From contig NZ_BDQY01000023.1 in the NCBI RefSeq assembly GCF_002724055.1, forward strand, positions 1 through 55,879: a stretch of DNA of 55,879 bases, read 5' to 3'. How positions within the stretch are numbered: position 1 is the first letter of the stretch; each line of letters begins with the position of its first letter. Source of the stretch: Tepidibacter mesophilus. Lineage in GTDB: Bacteria; Bacillota; Clostridia; Peptostreptococcales; Peptostreptococcaceae. The notes beneath the pieces are model-generated. The model was not told where the DNA came from and did no database searches. It saw nothing but the letters and a program-made list of their open reading frames with translations. This document shows, in pieces, positions 27,002 to 35,642 of this stretch. A program made the translations under genes and the position numbers.

Positions 27002-27349
27002 ATGGGATTAGTTGGAAACGTAGGAAATGAAAATATGCAAAAGTGCATAGATGAGTGTATGAAGTGTTTGCAAGCATGTGAGGAATGTCTTGTATTATGT
27101 TTAAAAGAAGCTGATGTAGAAAATAGAATTAAGTGTATACAAACTCTTCATGATTGTATTGATATTTGTGTTTTATCAATAAAATATATGTCAAGAGGAA
27201 GCCAATATGCAGCAAATATTTGTAAAGAATGTGCAATGATATGTGAAGCTTGTGCTAAAGAATGTGAAATGTTTACACAAGAACATTGTAAAAAATGTGC
27301 ACAAATATGTAATACATGTGCAGATGAATGTAAAAAAATGTCTGTATAG
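27002..27349 (+). CDS. Four-helix-bundle Cys-rich copper-storage protein (Csp-like)
   Basis: This 115-residue protein has 19 cysteines in repeated helical C-x3-C and C-x2-C spacings (CIDECMKCLQACEECLVLC; ICKECAMICEACAKEC; CKKCAQICNTCADEC). That is the layout of four-helix-bundle copper-storage proteins (Csp, DUF326 type), in which Cys lining the bundle core bind many Cu(I) ions. No signal peptide is present, so it is a cytosolic Csp3-like store. AGGAGG-like site (tggagg) precedes the ATG. csoR and copA follow, in line with copper handling. Confidence 0.88.
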   Translation: MGLVGNVGNENMQKCIDECMKCLQACEECLVLCLKEADVENRIKCIQTLHDCIDICVLSIKYMSRGSQYAANICKECAMICEACAKECEMFTQEHCKKCAQICNTCADECKKMSV

Positions 27350-27356
27350 AACATAT

Positions 27357-27393
27357 AAAAAAAGAGCAGGATTTTTTTCCTGCTCTTTTTTTA
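27357..27393 (+). terminator. Intrinsic terminator of the Csp-like gene
   Basis: Perfect stem aaaaaaagagcagga/tcctgctcttttttt with long T-run. Confidence 0.95.
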
Positions 27394-27403
27394 TATTATA
27401 ATA

Positions 27404-27464
27404 TTGACAAAAATATTTGTATATGTTTAAATGAAATCATACCACCCCGCATAGGGGGGAGGGG
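27404..27464 (+). promoter_or_regulatory. csoR-copA promoter with CsoR-type operator
   Basis: TTGACA (27404-27409), 17-base spacer, TTAAAT (27427-27432). Directly downstream at 27441-27465 lies accaccccgcataggggggaggggt read as two blocks, ACCCC-gcata-GGGGG. This G/C-tract pseudo-palindrome is the known CsoR operator form and stands out in this AT-rich DNA. Its place after the -10 fits repression relieved by Cu(I). Confidence 0.8.
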
Positions 27465-27481
27465 TAATGGAGGTGGCGCTA

Positions 27482-27745
27482 TTGAATAAAAATCAGGAAA
27501 TTGCAGTGCACAATTTAAAGACAGCTAGAGGCCAAATCGATGGAATTTTAAAAATGATAGAAGATGAAAGGTATTGTATAGACATATCTAATCAAATAAT
27601 ATCTTCTCAATCATTATTAAAAAAAGCAAATTTGACTATACTCAAAAATCATTTAAATAGTTGCATAAAAAATTCTTTTAAAGATGATGAATATGAAAAA
27701 ATAGAAGAAGTATCTAAAATAATAGAGAGAATAATAGGAAAATAA
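27482..27745 (+). CDS. csoR: Copper-sensing repressor CsoR
   Basis: This 87-residue all-helical protein of the CsoR/RcnR family has the Cu(I) ligand set Cys-His-Cys: Cys in ERYCIDIS and His/Cys in KNHLNSC (residues about 32, 57, 61). GGAGG at 27469-27473 is best placed for the TTG at 27482; an ATG at 27467 would overlap that site but is possible. It probably represses its own operon with copA through the GC-rich operator just upstream. The ligand set argues against the nickel or sulfur-sensing subtypes. Confidence 0.92.
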   Translation: MNKNQEIAVHNLKTARGQIDGILKMIEDERYCIDISNQIISSQSLLKKANLTILKNHLNSCIKNSFKDDEYEKIEEVSKIIERIIGK

Positions 27746-27771
27746 AATTTAAAAGGAGTTGAGAATTAGGT

Positions 27772-30216
27772 ATGGGAAAAAATTTTAATATAGAAGGATT
27801 ACATTGTGCTTCCTGTGTAAGTGCTCTAGAAAAAGCGATGAATAAATTAGAAGGAGTACAAGATGTTAGCGTTAACTTAGCCACACAAAAAATGGAGATA
27901 AATTATAGTGAAGATATTATTTCTGAAAAAGAAATTATTGAAGCTGTAACTAAGGCTGGATACAAAGCAAGTAATAATGCAAATACAAGGGAAATTGTTA
28001 TTCCAATACAAGGAATGACTTGCGCATCTTGTTCAAGAGCTGCTGAGAAAGCTATTAATAAATTAGAAGGAATAAAATCTGCACAGGTAAACATTGCAAC
28101 TAATAAAGCAAATGTAGTTTATGATGCAGATAAGGTAAGAATTTCAGAGATAAAAAATGCAATCAAAAAAGCTGGATATACACCTTTGGATATAGAAAAA
28201 GAAGAAACACAAGATCAAGATAAAGAAAAAAGGGAAAAAGAGATAAAAACACTGTTTAACAAGTTTATTTTATCAGCTATATTCACAACACCTCTTTTCT
28301 ATATTGCAATGGGTCACATGATGGGATTACCGTTACCTAATATTATTGACCCTATGCATAACGCTCTGAATTTTGCATTAGTTCAAATTATTTTAACTGT
28401 TCCTGTAGTAATAGCAGGGTATAAATTTTATACGGTAGGATTTAGGTCTCTATTTAAAGGAAGCCCAAATATGGATTCGTTAATAGCTGTAGGAACGAGT
28501 GCAGCTATTATATATGGATTATATGCTATATACCAAATAATGAATGGAAACATAGAATATGCAAAAGATTTATATTTTGAAACGGCAGGAGTTATTATAA
28601 CTTTAATACTTCTTGGGAAATACTTAGAATCTGTTTCGAAAGGAAAAACTTCAGAGGCGATAAAAAAGCTTGTGGGTATGCAGCCTAAAACTGCAATAGT
28701 TATTCAAGATGGTGAAGAAATAACTATTGCCATTGAAGAGGTTGAAGAAGGTGATATAGTACTTGTAAAACCTGGAGAAAAAATTCCTGTTGACGGAGTG
28801 GTTATAGAGGGTCATAGTTCTGTTGATGAATCTATGCTGACAGGTGAAAGTATTCCCGTTGAAAAAAAATCAGGAGATAAAGTAGTAGGAGCAAGTATTA
28901 ATAAAAATGGTGTAATTAAATTTAAAGCGACTAAAGTAGGGAAAGATACAGCTCTTTCTCAAATTATTAAGCTAGTAGAGGCAGCACAAGGAAGTAAAGC
29001 ACCTATTGCAAAGCTTGCAGATGTAATATCAGGTTATTTTGTACCAATAGTCATGGGAATTGCTTTAATATCAGGAGTTGCTTGGTATATTTCGAGTCAG
29101 TCTCTAATATTTTCTTTAACTATATTTATATCTGTTTTAGTCGTAGCGTGCCCATGTGCTTTAGGCCTTGCAACTCCAACAGCTATAATGGTTGGAACAG
29201 GAAAAGGAGCAGAAAATGGAGTGTTAATTAAAAGTGGAGTAGCACTTGAGTCAGCTCATAAGATAGAGACGGTTGTATTTGATAAAACAGGAACTATAAC
29301 AGAAGGGAAGCCAGAGGTTACAGATATAATTACTTTAGATAATTATACAAAGGAAGAACTGCTTCAAATTGCAGCTTCCGCTGAAAAAGGTTCAGAGCAT
29401 CCATTAGGAGAAGCGATTGTAAAAGGAGCAGAAGAAAAAAATATTTCTTTATTAAATTTAGATAAGTTCTATGCTATACCTGGCCATGGTATAGAGGTTG
29501 AAATAAAAAATAAGAAAATATATCTAGGTAATGAAAAATTAATGAAAGACAAAAACATAGATATAAGCTTAAAAGAAAAATCTGATAAGCTTGCGGATGA
29601 AGGGAAAACACCTATGTATATGGCTATTAATGATAAATTAGAAGGTATTATCGCTGTTGCAGATGTAGTGAAAGAAAGTAGTAAAAAAGCTATAGATATG
29701 CTTCATGAAATGGGAATAGAAGTTGCTATGATTACAGGTGATAATAAAAAAACTGCTAGCGCTATTGCAAAGCAAGTCGGAATAGATGTGGTTCTAGCTG
29801 AAGTTCTTCCTGAAGACAAATCAAATGAAGTTAAAAAACTTCAAGGAAAAAATAAAGTTGTAGCTATGGTGGGAGATGGTATAAATGATGCTCCAGCTTT
29901 AGCTCAAGCAGATATAGGTATTGCAATTGGTTCTGGCACTGATGTGGCGATGGAATCAGCAGATATAGTACTTATGAAAAGTGATTTAGTGGATGTTGTT
30001 ACTGCTATAAAATTAAGTAAGAGTACTATAAGAAATATTAAGCAAAATCTGTTCTGGGCATTTGCATACAATACTGCGGGAATACCTCTTGCCGCTGGGG
30101 TATTTTATGCACTTGGTGGACCTAAGCTTAATCCAATGTTTGCAGCAGGGGCAATGGCTTTAAGCTCAGTATCAGTAGTAACAAATGCTTTACGATTAAG
30201 AAAATTTAAGGTATAA
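27772..30216 (+). CDS. copA: Copper-exporting P1B-type ATPase CopA
   Basis: This 814-residue membrane pump exports Cu(I). Two N-terminal HMA domains each carry CASC (residues about 12-15 and 83-86). Membrane CPC lies in [15 protein letters not shown], with the actuator TGES, phosphorylation motif [18 protein letters not shown] (His-Pro), [10 protein letters not shown], and the copper-type C-terminal membrane residues (YN...P and M..SSV). It lies 26 bases after csoR in one operon. The ribosome site AAGGAG is further from the ATG than usual, about 16 bases. Confidence 0.96.
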   Translation: MGKNFNIEGLHCASCVSALEKAMNKLEGVQDVSVNLATQKMEINYSEDIISEKEIIEAVTKAGYKASNNANTREIVIPIQGMTCASCSRAAEKAINKLEGIKSAQVNIATNKANVVYDADKVRISEIKNAIKKAGYTPLDIEKEETQDQDKEKREKEIKTLFNKFILSAIFTTPLFYIAMGHMMGLPLPNIIDPMHNALNFALVQIILTVPVVIAGYKFYTVGFRSLFKGSPNMDSLIAVGTSAAIIYGLYAIYQIMNGNIEYAKDLYFETAGVIITLILLGKYLESVSKGKTSEAIKKLVGMQPKTAIVIQDGEEITIAIEEVEEGDIVLVKPGEKIPVDGVVIEGHSSVDESMLTGESIPVEKKSGDKVVGASINKNGVIKFKATKVGKDTALSQIIKLVEAAQGSKAPIAKLADVISGYFVPIVMGIALISGVAWYISSQSLIFSLTIFISVLVVACPCALGLATPTAIMVGTGKGAENGVLIKSGVALESAHKIETVVFDKTGTITEGKPEVTDIITLDNYTKEELLQIAASAEKGSEHPLGEAIVKGAEEKNISLLNLDKFYAIPGHGIEVEIKNKKIYLGNEKLMKDKNIDISLKEKSDKLADEGKTPMYMAINDKLEGIIAVADVVKESSKKAIDMLHEMGIEVAMITGDNKKTASAIAKQVGIDVVLAEVLPEDKSNEVKKLQGKNKVVAMVGDGINDAPALAQADIGIAIGSGTDVAMESADIVLMKSDLVDVVTAIKLSKSTIRNIKQNLFWAFAYNTAGIPLAAGVFYALGGPKLNPMFAAGAMALSSVSVVTNALRLRKFKV

Positions 30217-30322
30217 CATAAATAATTGTAGCATTTGACACACCTAAATTATGATATGTTACATTATTTAGCTTTAAATTATAATTAATATAAGTAAAAA
30301 GCATAATGAAAGCAATAATAGA

Positions 30323-30367
30323 AGAAGCTATAACATATATAAGTTGTTATAGCTTCTATTTTTTTGA
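30323..30367 (+). terminator. Terminator of the csoR-copA operon
   Basis: Stem agaagctataac/gttatagcttct followed by a T7 run; 13 bases later the first sigma-54 promoter begins. Confidence 0.9.
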
Positions 30368-30379
30368 TAATGATAAAGA

Positions 30380-30396
30380 TGGCATAGTTATTGCTT
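30380..30396 (+). promoter_or_regulatory. Sigma-54 promoter 1 (LDCC-DUF2933-copZ operon)
   Basis: TGGCAT-AGTTA-TTGCTT gives GG at -24 and GC at -12 with the canonical spacing (TGGCAC-N5-TTGCW). The first gene starts at 30487. Confidence 0.88.
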
Positions 30397-30486
30397 TGAA
30401 TAATATATATATTATAAATTTGAAAGGATATAATATATATCCTTAATTGAATATAATTAGATAAATTGACAAGGGAGAGGTATAAC

Positions 30487-30615
30487 ATGAAAAAACTGTT
30501 TGAAAAATTTTTGAAAAAATTGGAAAAAGCGAATAAAGAGAATTTTGGAAATACAAAATTAGATTGTTGTGATTTAAATAAAAAAGATAATAATATGAAT
30601 AACAAAAAACAATAG
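30487..30615 (+). CDS. Small LDCC-motif putative metal-binding protein
   Basis: This 42-residue protein starts MKKLFEKFLKKLEKANKENF, a basic amphipathic helix, then has KLDCCDLNKKDNN. The Cys pair in an LDCC motif is typical of tiny clostridial proteins thought to bind metal. GGGAGAGG precedes the ATG. It opens an operon with a DUF2933-like membrane protein and CopZ, 91 bases after a sigma-54 promoter. The function is unknown; delivery or buffering of Cu(I) is an inference from the neighbours. Confidence 0.75.
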   Translation: MKKLFEKFLKKLEKANKENFGNTKLDCCDLNKKDNNMNNKKQ

Positions 30616-30628
30616 GGGGGATTCATTT

Positions 30629-30916
30629 ATGAATTGTTCAAAAAATAATGATAAAAACAGCAAAGGGTTATTAAAGTATGGAGCTTTAATGATGCTATGC
30701 TGTATGATTCCGATATTAATAGTACTGGGATTACCTTTATTTGGAATACAAGGAGGTATTCTTTCGTCGTTAGCATTTCTTTTATGCCCTTTAATGCATG
30801 TTGGAATGATATTTATGTTGAAAAAGTCTCATAAGAATAAAGATTGTAACCATCAACAAAATAAAGAATACGTAGAATTAGAAGGAAAAGATTATAAAGT
30901 GATAGAAAATAAATAA
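30629..30916 (+). CDS. DUF2933-like small membrane protein
   Basis: This 95-residue protein has two hydrophobic segments (about 16-37 and 43-64) and the DUF2933-like LLCPLMHVGMIFMLKK ending the second, where Cys, Met and His face the membrane. MLCCMIP adds two more Cys. The tail is charged. GGGGGG precedes the ATG 13 bases after the LDCC gene. DUF2933 proteins are often found with copper genes; a role in metal transfer at the membrane is inferred. Confidence 0.75.
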   Translation: MNCSKNNDKNSKGLLKYGALMMLCCMIPILIVLGLPLFGIQGGILSSLAFLLCPLMHVGMIFMLKKSHKNKDCNHQQNKEYVELEGKDYKVIENK

Positions 30917-30956
30917 TAATATAAAAGAACTAGTAATTAATAAGGAGGGTATTTAA

Positions 30957-31166
30957 ATGAAAAAAATTATTAATATTGAAGGAATGAGTTGTGGACACTG
31001 TGCAGGTAGAGTAAAAAAAGAGTTAGAGGGTATAAATGAAGTTAAGAGTGCTGAGGTAAGTGCTGAAGAGAAAAAAGCAGTAGTAGAACTAGCACATGAA
31101 GTAGATGATAAGAAACTAAAAGAAGCAGTTGTTGAAGCTGGCTATGAGGTACTATCAATAGAATAA
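30957..31166 (+). CDS. copZ: Copper chaperone CopZ (HMA domain)
   Basis: This 69-residue single HMA domain has the metal loop GMSCGHCAGRVKKEL (CxxC) and ends in EAGYEV. It carries Cu(I) to CopA and CsoR. AAGGAGGG precedes the ATG. Unusually it is not in the csoR-copA operon but third in a separate operon behind a sigma-54 promoter, so chaperone and pump appear to be under different control. Confidence 0.93.
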   Translation: MKKIINIEGMSCGHCAGRVKKELEGINEVKSAEVSAEEKKAVVELAHEVDDKKLKEAVVEAGYEVLSIE

Positions 31167-31188
31167 AATTATATACAAATACAATATG

Positions 31189-31218
31189 AAAAGGAGAGAA
31201 ATTTTTCTCTCTTTTTTG
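31189..31218 (+). terminator. Terminator after copZ
   Basis: Stem aaaggagagaaa/tttctctcttt with T-run. Confidence 0.85.
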
Positions 31219-31304
31219 TATTAAATTATTGATAATTAGTATAAATTTAAGATTTAGAATTAGGTTTTCTGTTTTTTATTTAAAGATTTAAAAAGAACGA
31301 TACT

Positions 31305-31321
31305 TGGCATTGTTATTGCTA
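31305..31321 (+). promoter_or_regulatory. Sigma-54 promoter 2 (SHOCT protein)
   Basis: TGGCAT-TGTTA-TTGCTA, canonical -24/-12 spacing; first gene at 31364. Confidence 0.85.
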
Positions 31322-31363
31322 ATATATAAATTAAAATAAAAAATTAATAAAAGGAGGATATAT

Positions 31364-31594
31364 ATGTTTGGTTGTGGATTTGGATATGCATTAGGAGGCC
31401 CATGGAGTTATATATATATGGGACTAAGATTTTTATTTATTATAGGAGCTGTTTGGTTTATTGCAAATATGTTTAAAAAGGATTATAAAAAAAGCAATAC
31501 TGGTATAGAAATATTGAGTCAAAGATATGCAAATGGGGAAATAGATGAAGATGAATATAAGAGAAAGATGGAAATTCTTAGAGATAAAAACTAA
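31364..31594 (+). CDS. SHOCT-domain small membrane protein
   Basis: This 76-residue protein has one membrane segment (about 18-36) and a C-terminal SHOCT motif (IEILSQRYANGEIDEDEYKR then KMEIL). An N-terminal MFGCGFGY holds one Cys. SHOCT motifs are short helical hairpins found at the ends of membrane and oligomeric proteins. AAGGAGG precedes the ATG, which is 43 bases after a sigma-54 promoter. Its role in the metal regulon is unknown. Confidence 0.85.
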   Translation: MFGCGFGYALGGPWSYIYMGLRFLFIIGAVWFIANMFKKDYKKSNTGIEILSQRYANGEIDEDEYKRKMEILRDKN

Positions 31595-31702
31595 AGATTA
31601 AATATATATAATGCTAAGAATATATTGTTGACTAAAATAAGTAAATATGATAATCTTTTTATCAAAATGATAAAAATGAAAGTTGGATTAAGAGGTGTTA
31701 AA

Positions 31703-32461
31703 ATGTTACATGAATTTTCTAGAACAGAAATGTTAATTGGGACAGGAGAATTAGATAAATTAAAGAAAAGCACTGTAGCTGTATTTGGAGTAGGAGGAGT
31801 AGGAACTTTTGCAATAGAGGGATTAGTTAGAAGTGGGGTTGGAAGCTTTATATTAGTAGATGATGATGATGTTTGTCTTACAAATATTAATAGACAGATT
31901 CATGCTACGAGAAAGACTGTTGGGAAATCAAAAGTAGAAGTGATGAAAGAAAGAATGTTAGAAATTAATCCTAAAGTAGAAGTGAAAATATTTAAAGAAC
32001 TATATAATAAAGACAGCGCTGAAAGGTTACTTTCTAATGAATATGATTATGTTATAGATGCTATAGATATGGTTTCTGCAAAACTAGATCTAATAGAAAG
32101 GTGTACTAACAAAAATATACCGGTTATAAGCTGTATGGGAGCAGGAAATAAGTTAAGTCCAACTAGGCTTGAAGTTACAGATATATATAAAACATCAATG
32201 TGCCCACTAGCAAAAGTTATGAGAAGTGAGCTAAGAAAAAGAGAGATAAAGAAATTAAAGGTTATATATTCTAAGGAAAAGCCTATAACACCAAAAATAG
32301 TAGGTGGAGATTGTAAAACAAACTGTATTTGCCCAAATAAAGATAGAACGTGTGTAGAAAGAAGACAAATTCCAGGAAGCGTATCTTTTGTTCCATCTGT
32401 TGCAGGGCTTATTATTGCATCAGAAGTTGTAAAAGACATAATAGGATATACAGAAAATTAA
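31703..32461 (+). CDS. tcdA: tRNA threonylcarbamoyladenosine dehydratase (TcdA/CsdL), ThiF family
   Basis: This 252-residue E1-like enzyme uses ATP to cyclise t6A37 of tRNA to ct6A. VAVFGVGGVGTFAIEGLVRS is the nucleotide loop, DDDDVCLTNINRQ the adenylate site, and DAIDMVSAKLDLI follows. A Cys-rich part (GGDCKTNCICPNKDRTC) is an addition in many clostridial members. AGAGGTG supports the ATG at 31703; upstream in-frame starts have no site. It runs on from the SHOCT gene without a clear terminator and is followed by larE. Confidence 0.85.
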   Translation: MLHEFSRTEMLIGTGELDKLKKSTVAVFGVGGVGTFAIEGLVRSGVGSFILVDDDDVCLTNINRQIHATRKTVGKSKVEVMKERMLEINPKVEVKIFKELYNKDSAERLLSNEYDYVIDAIDMVSAKLDLIERCTNKNIPVISCMGAGNKLSPTRLEVTDIYKTSMCPLAKVMRSELRKREIKKLKVIYSKEKPITPKIVGGDCKTNCICPNKDRTCVERRQIPGSVSFVPSVAGLIIASEVVKDIIGYTEN

Positions 32462-32475
32462 AGGTGGGGTAGACG

Positions 32476-33297
32476 TTGAATTTAGAAGAGAAATATATAA
32501 AACTTAAAGAGATTATTAAAAATTTAGAAAGTGTAGCAATAGCTTTTTCCGGAGGAGTAGATAGTACTTTTTTATCTAAAGTATGTAAAGATGTACTAGG
32601 AGACAAAGCGATAGTTGTAACAGCAAAGTCATCGACTTATCCAGAAAGAGAATTTAAAGAATCACAAAAACTAGCACATGACATAGGTATAAAGCAGATT
32701 GTAATTGTATCAGAAGAGACTGAAATAGACGGATTTACAAAAAATCCTCCAAATAGATGTTATTATTGCAAACATGAACTTTTTTCTAAAGTAGGAGAAG
32801 TAGCTCAAAAACATGGAGTAAAATATGTCTTGGATGGTTCTAACTTTGATGACTTAGGAGATTATAGACCAGGTATGAAGGCCGCAAAAGAGTTACAAGT
32901 AATAAGTCCTCTTAAAGAAGCAGGTTTAACTAAAGATGATATAAGAAATTTATCTAAGAAATTAAATTTAGCAACATGGGATAAACCAGCTTTTGCTTGT
33001 TTATCTTCTAGATTTCCATATGGTCAAGAAATTACTTTAGAAAAACTTTCAATGGTAGATAAAGCTGAGAATTACTTAAGGGACATTGGATTTAAGCAAT
33101 TTAGAGTAAGACATCATGGAGATATTGCGAGAATAGAGATATCATCAGATGAAAGAACAAAGATTTTTGATGTAAAAATAATGAATGAAATAAGTAATAA
33201 ATTAAAAGATATAGGTTTCAATTATGTAACTTTAGATTTACTTGGTTATAGAACGGGTAGTATGAATGAAGTTTTAAAAGAAGAAGATAAAATATAA
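32476..33297 (+). CDS. larE: ATP-dependent sacrificial sulfur transferase LarE
   Basis: This 273-residue PP-loop enzyme (AFSGGVDSTFL) donates sulfur to the nickel-pincer nucleotide cofactor of lactate racemase, becoming dehydroalanine at its Cys. The sacrificial Cys lies in PAFACLSSRFPYG, and NRCYYCKHELF adds a Cys pair, which in some LarE proteins holds an Fe-S cluster. TTG start with GGTGGGG upstream. No larA, larB or larC is in the window, so it may serve another thiolation. It lies 14 bases after tcdA, as one transcript. Confidence 0.9.
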   Translation: MNLEEKYIKLKEIIKNLESVAIAFSGGVDSTFLSKVCKDVLGDKAIVVTAKSSTYPEREFKESQKLAHDIGIKQIVIVSEETEIDGFTKNPPNRCYYCKHELFSKVGEVAQKHGVKYVLDGSNFDDLGDYRPGMKAAKELQVISPLKEAGLTKDDIRNLSKKLNLATWDKPAFACLSSRFPYGQEITLEKLSMVDKAENYLRDIGFKQFRVRHHGDIARIEISSDERTKIFDVKIMNEISNKLKDIGFNYVTLDLLGYRTGSMNEVLKEEDKI

Positions 33298-33302
33298 TAA
33301 TA

Positions 33303-33342
33303 AAAAAGTCGTTAGTTATATAAAACTAGCGATTTTTTTATT
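33303..33342 (+). terminator. Terminator after larE
   Basis: Stem aaaagtcgttagtt/aactagcgattttt with one mismatch and T-run. The next 250 bases up to the sigma-54 site at 33594 hold no gene I can see. Confidence 0.8.
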
Positions 33343-33593
33343 ATGCTAAGGGATTATAAAATTTTCGTTCTGTTGATAACATTGATGGAAGAATTATACT
33401 TGCAACTAGACGAATTCTTATTGTATTAAATAACTCATAAGTTGTGTCATATGCATAACTTTAAAATTAAATTAGAGTTTTAATATGTATTTATATTTTT
33501 ATTAAGTAATTTTTTAATTAAAATATCCTTTATAGTGTAGTGTTTATAATGAAAGAAAAATAATATTTTATATTTTATACAAAACATAAAAAG

Positions 33594-33610
33594 TGGCATT
33601 AATATTGCTT
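33594..33610 (+). promoter_or_regulatory. Sigma-54 promoter 3 (CCGGH protein and lgt-like gene)
   Basis: TGGCAT-TAATA-TTGCTT at canonical spacing; first gene at 33666. Confidence 0.88.
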
Positions 33611-33665
33611 AAATAATAAGTATATAAAATGAATACATTGTAACCATTAGAGAGGAGTGTTTTAT

Positions 33666-33854
33666 ATGATTTATATTCTTAGAGTCATTTATATAATTTT
33701 TATCGGATTTATGGTGTATCGAATGTATAAAAATGGTGGATGTTGTGGTGGACATATGAGTCACTCAAGTGATGAAAAAATAAATGTAAATAAAAATAAG
33801 AATGCTAAGAAATTAATAGGTGAAGAAGATATAAAAAATGCGATTGATCTATAA
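33666..33854 (+). CDS. Small membrane protein with a CCGGH putative metal-binding loop
   Basis: This 62-residue protein has one N-terminal hydrophobic segment (about 2-18), then GGCCGGHMSHSSDEK, in which Cys, His and Met are close together, and a charged tail. GAGAGGAG supports the ATG at 33666; the GTG at 33657 lies inside that site. It is the first gene after sigma-54 promoter 3, and the Lgt homologue follows after 34 bases. Family unknown to me; a membrane-bound metal ligand is inferred. Confidence 0.7.
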   Translation: MIYILRVIYIIFIGFMVYRMYKNGGCCGGHMSHSSDEKINVNKNKNAKKLIGEEDIKNAIDL

Positions 33855-33888
33855 AAATATATAAATTATGTAGAGGAGAGAAGTAGAT

Positions 33889-34716
33889 GTGGTTGAAATT
33901 TTTAAAATAGGATATTTTAGTATTTACCTGTTTGGTATAACTATCACATTAGGAATGATATTAGGAACAATAGTTATGTTAAGGGAAGCAAAACGTAAAA
34001 AACTATATGGAAATGAATTACTAGATTTAGCAATTTATACAATTGCTGCTTCTGTAGTTAGTGCAAGGCTCTATTATGTACTTGTATTTAACTTTTCTTA
34101 TTATTTAAAGCATCCGATAGAAATATTTTTCGTAAGAAATGGGGGTTTATCTATACAAGGTGGGTTAATAGGAGGAATCGTTTTTACACTTTTCTATACA
34201 AAGAAAAAAGATATTAACTTTTGGAAAGCTGCTGATGCTTTTGCTCCGGGGATAATACTAGGTCAAGCAATAGGAAGAATTGGATGTGATGTATTTGGTA
34301 TTCCCATGAAAAAGGGATATTTATGGGGTGTAAATTTAAATTCACAGATTGTTCATCCAGTTCAAATTTATGAATTATTACTAGACTTGATCTTATTTAC
34401 TTATTTGTGGAGAAAAAGAGATAAGACAAAATATGAAGGTCAGTTGTTTATAATATATATAATTGGATTTTCATTAATTAGAGGGGCAGTTGAATTCTTT
34501 AGAGATAATCCAATTGTATTCGGTAGTCTGAGTGTTGCACATATTACTAGTTTTATTATTATAGGTTTTGCATTTTTTATTAATAATAAAATAAAAAATA
34601 ATAATATTAATTATAAAAATAGTGAAAGTAATAAAATCAAAGTTTCTTTTATCGAGTACATGATTATCTTGTTTATTGGTATATCAGGAACTTCACTTTA
34701 TTACTATATCCACTAA
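33889..34716 (+). CDS. lgt: Prolipoprotein diacylglyceryl transferase (Lgt) family protein
   Basis: This 275-residue, seven-segment membrane protein moves diacylglyceryl from phosphatidylglycerol to the lipobox Cys. Family blocks are GGLSIQGGLIGG, the signature region ADAFAPGIILGQAIGRIGCD, and HPVQIYELLLDL. The usual GRxGNFxN block reads GRIGCDVFG, as in some Lgt paralogues, so canonical activity is likely but not certain. GTG start with GAGGAGAG upstream. Its position behind a sigma-54 promoter with a small metal-loop protein suggests a stress-specific paralogue rather than the housekeeping enzyme. Confidence 0.85.
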   Translation: MVEIFKIGYFSIYLFGITITLGMILGTIVMLREAKRKKLYGNELLDLAIYTIAASVVSARLYYVLVFNFSYYLKHPIEIFFVRNGGLSIQGGLIGGIVFTLFYTKKKDINFWKAADAFAPGIILGQAIGRIGCDVFGIPMKKGYLWGVNLNSQIVHPVQIYELLLDLILFTYLWRKRDKTKYEGQLFIIYIIGFSLIRGAVEFFRDNPIVFGSLSVAHITSFIIIGFAFFINNKIKNNNINYKNSESNKIKVSFIEYMIILFIGISGTSLYYYIH

Positions 34717-34764
34717 CTGTAAAAAATCAATTTAAATACTAGAGCTTTTTTAAACTTACAAAAG

Positions 34765-34781
34765 TGGCATATATATTGCTT
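34765..34781 (+). promoter_or_regulatory. Sigma-54 promoter 4 (Met-rich exported protein)
   Basis: TGGCAT-ATATA-TTGCTT at canonical spacing, 44 bases before the ATG at 34825. Confidence 0.88.
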
Positions 34782-34824
34782 AATGTAAAGGTGAATAAAA
34801 AATAATAAAGAGGAGTGGAGAATT

Positions 34825-35235
34825 ATGAAAAAAAGAGGTATCGTATTTGTACTATCAGGAATTCTAATGGTTGGAGGTATAACTGGTTTTTCATATGCTA
34901 ACGCAAAACCTAATCTTGTTAAAGAAGAAAACAAAGTAAGAATTGAATCAAAATTAGATGAAAAAGAAATGATTAAAATTATGAAGAAAAATGACTTTAA
35001 AGATGCAGCAAAAGCTTTGGAAAAGAAAGATTATGAAGCAATGGATGAATTTATGAATAATATGACAGATGATGATTATCAAAAAATGATTGAAATAATG
35101 AGAAAAGGTGGATATGAATCTATGGCAAACATGATGGAATCTGTTAGTAGAGAAGATATGATAGAAATGCATAATGCTATGGGTGGATCAGAATCATGCC
35201 ACGGAGACAATAATAATATGATGGGAAGTTTTTAA
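34825..35235 (+). CDS. Exported methionine-rich protein, possible metal buffer
   Basis: This 136-residue protein has a signal peptide (MKKRGIVFVLSGILMVGGIT then GFSYANA) and a mature part that is helical, acidic and Met-rich (MDEFMNNM, MIEIMRKG, MANMMESV, MIEMHNAM), ending in a Cys/His/Met cluster, ESCHGDNNNMMG. Met-rich helices of this kind bind Cu(I) outside the membrane. It is similar in concept, not in sequence, to Gram-negative ZraP or CusF. AGAGGAG precedes the ATG. It has its own sigma-54 promoter and terminator. Confidence 0.75.
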   Translation: MKKRGIVFVLSGILMVGGITGFSYANAKPNLVKEENKVRIESKLDEKEMIKIMKKNDFKDAAKALEKKDYEAMDEFMNNMTDDDYQKMIEIMRKGGYESMANMMESVSREDMIEMHNAMGGSESCHGDNNNMMGSF

Positions 35236-35290
35236 TTTATAAAATTGTATAAACTATGATATTACATTAGTAGAGTTCATATTATTTATA

Positions 35291-35324
35291 GGCCCAGTAT
35301 ATTTTTAATATGCTGGGTTTAATG
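35291..35324 (+). terminator. Terminator of the Met-rich protein gene
   Basis: Stem cccagtatat/atatgctggg with one mismatch and a short T-run. Confidence 0.75.
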
Positions 35325-35415
35325 TTTTTTATGGCTAATTAAATGGTATTGATTCATATACTACAGTATTTAGTGGATTTAATACAATAGATGTAAAAAA
35401 TAAGGAGGTATTGTA

Positions 35416-35523
35416 ATGGAGTATCAAAAAGAAAGTAATTGTAATAAGAGTATAGGTCTTTTAAAATTTATATTATTATCTATAGGTGTGATGCTAATTT
35501 CTATTTTTTATTTTATGAAATAA
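35416..35523 (+). CDS. Tiny single-segment membrane protein
   Basis: A 35-residue frame, MEYQKESNCNKSIGLLKFIL then LSIGVMLISIFYFMK, has one membrane segment and one Cys. AAGGAGG at proper distance makes translation likely. I do not recognise the family. No sigma-54 site lies just upstream, so its promoter is unclear. It stands between the Met-rich protein and the NusG_II protein. Confidence 0.6.
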   Translation: MEYQKESNCNKSIGLLKFILLSIGVMLISIFYFMK

Positions 35524-35642
35524 AAAATATATAGTTAAAACAAGATGGGGATGTATATGATATGTAGGATATGAATCAATTAATGTTGGAAAACTTACAA
35601 ACATAATATATTTGACATAATAAATTAAAGGAGTTATGTAGT

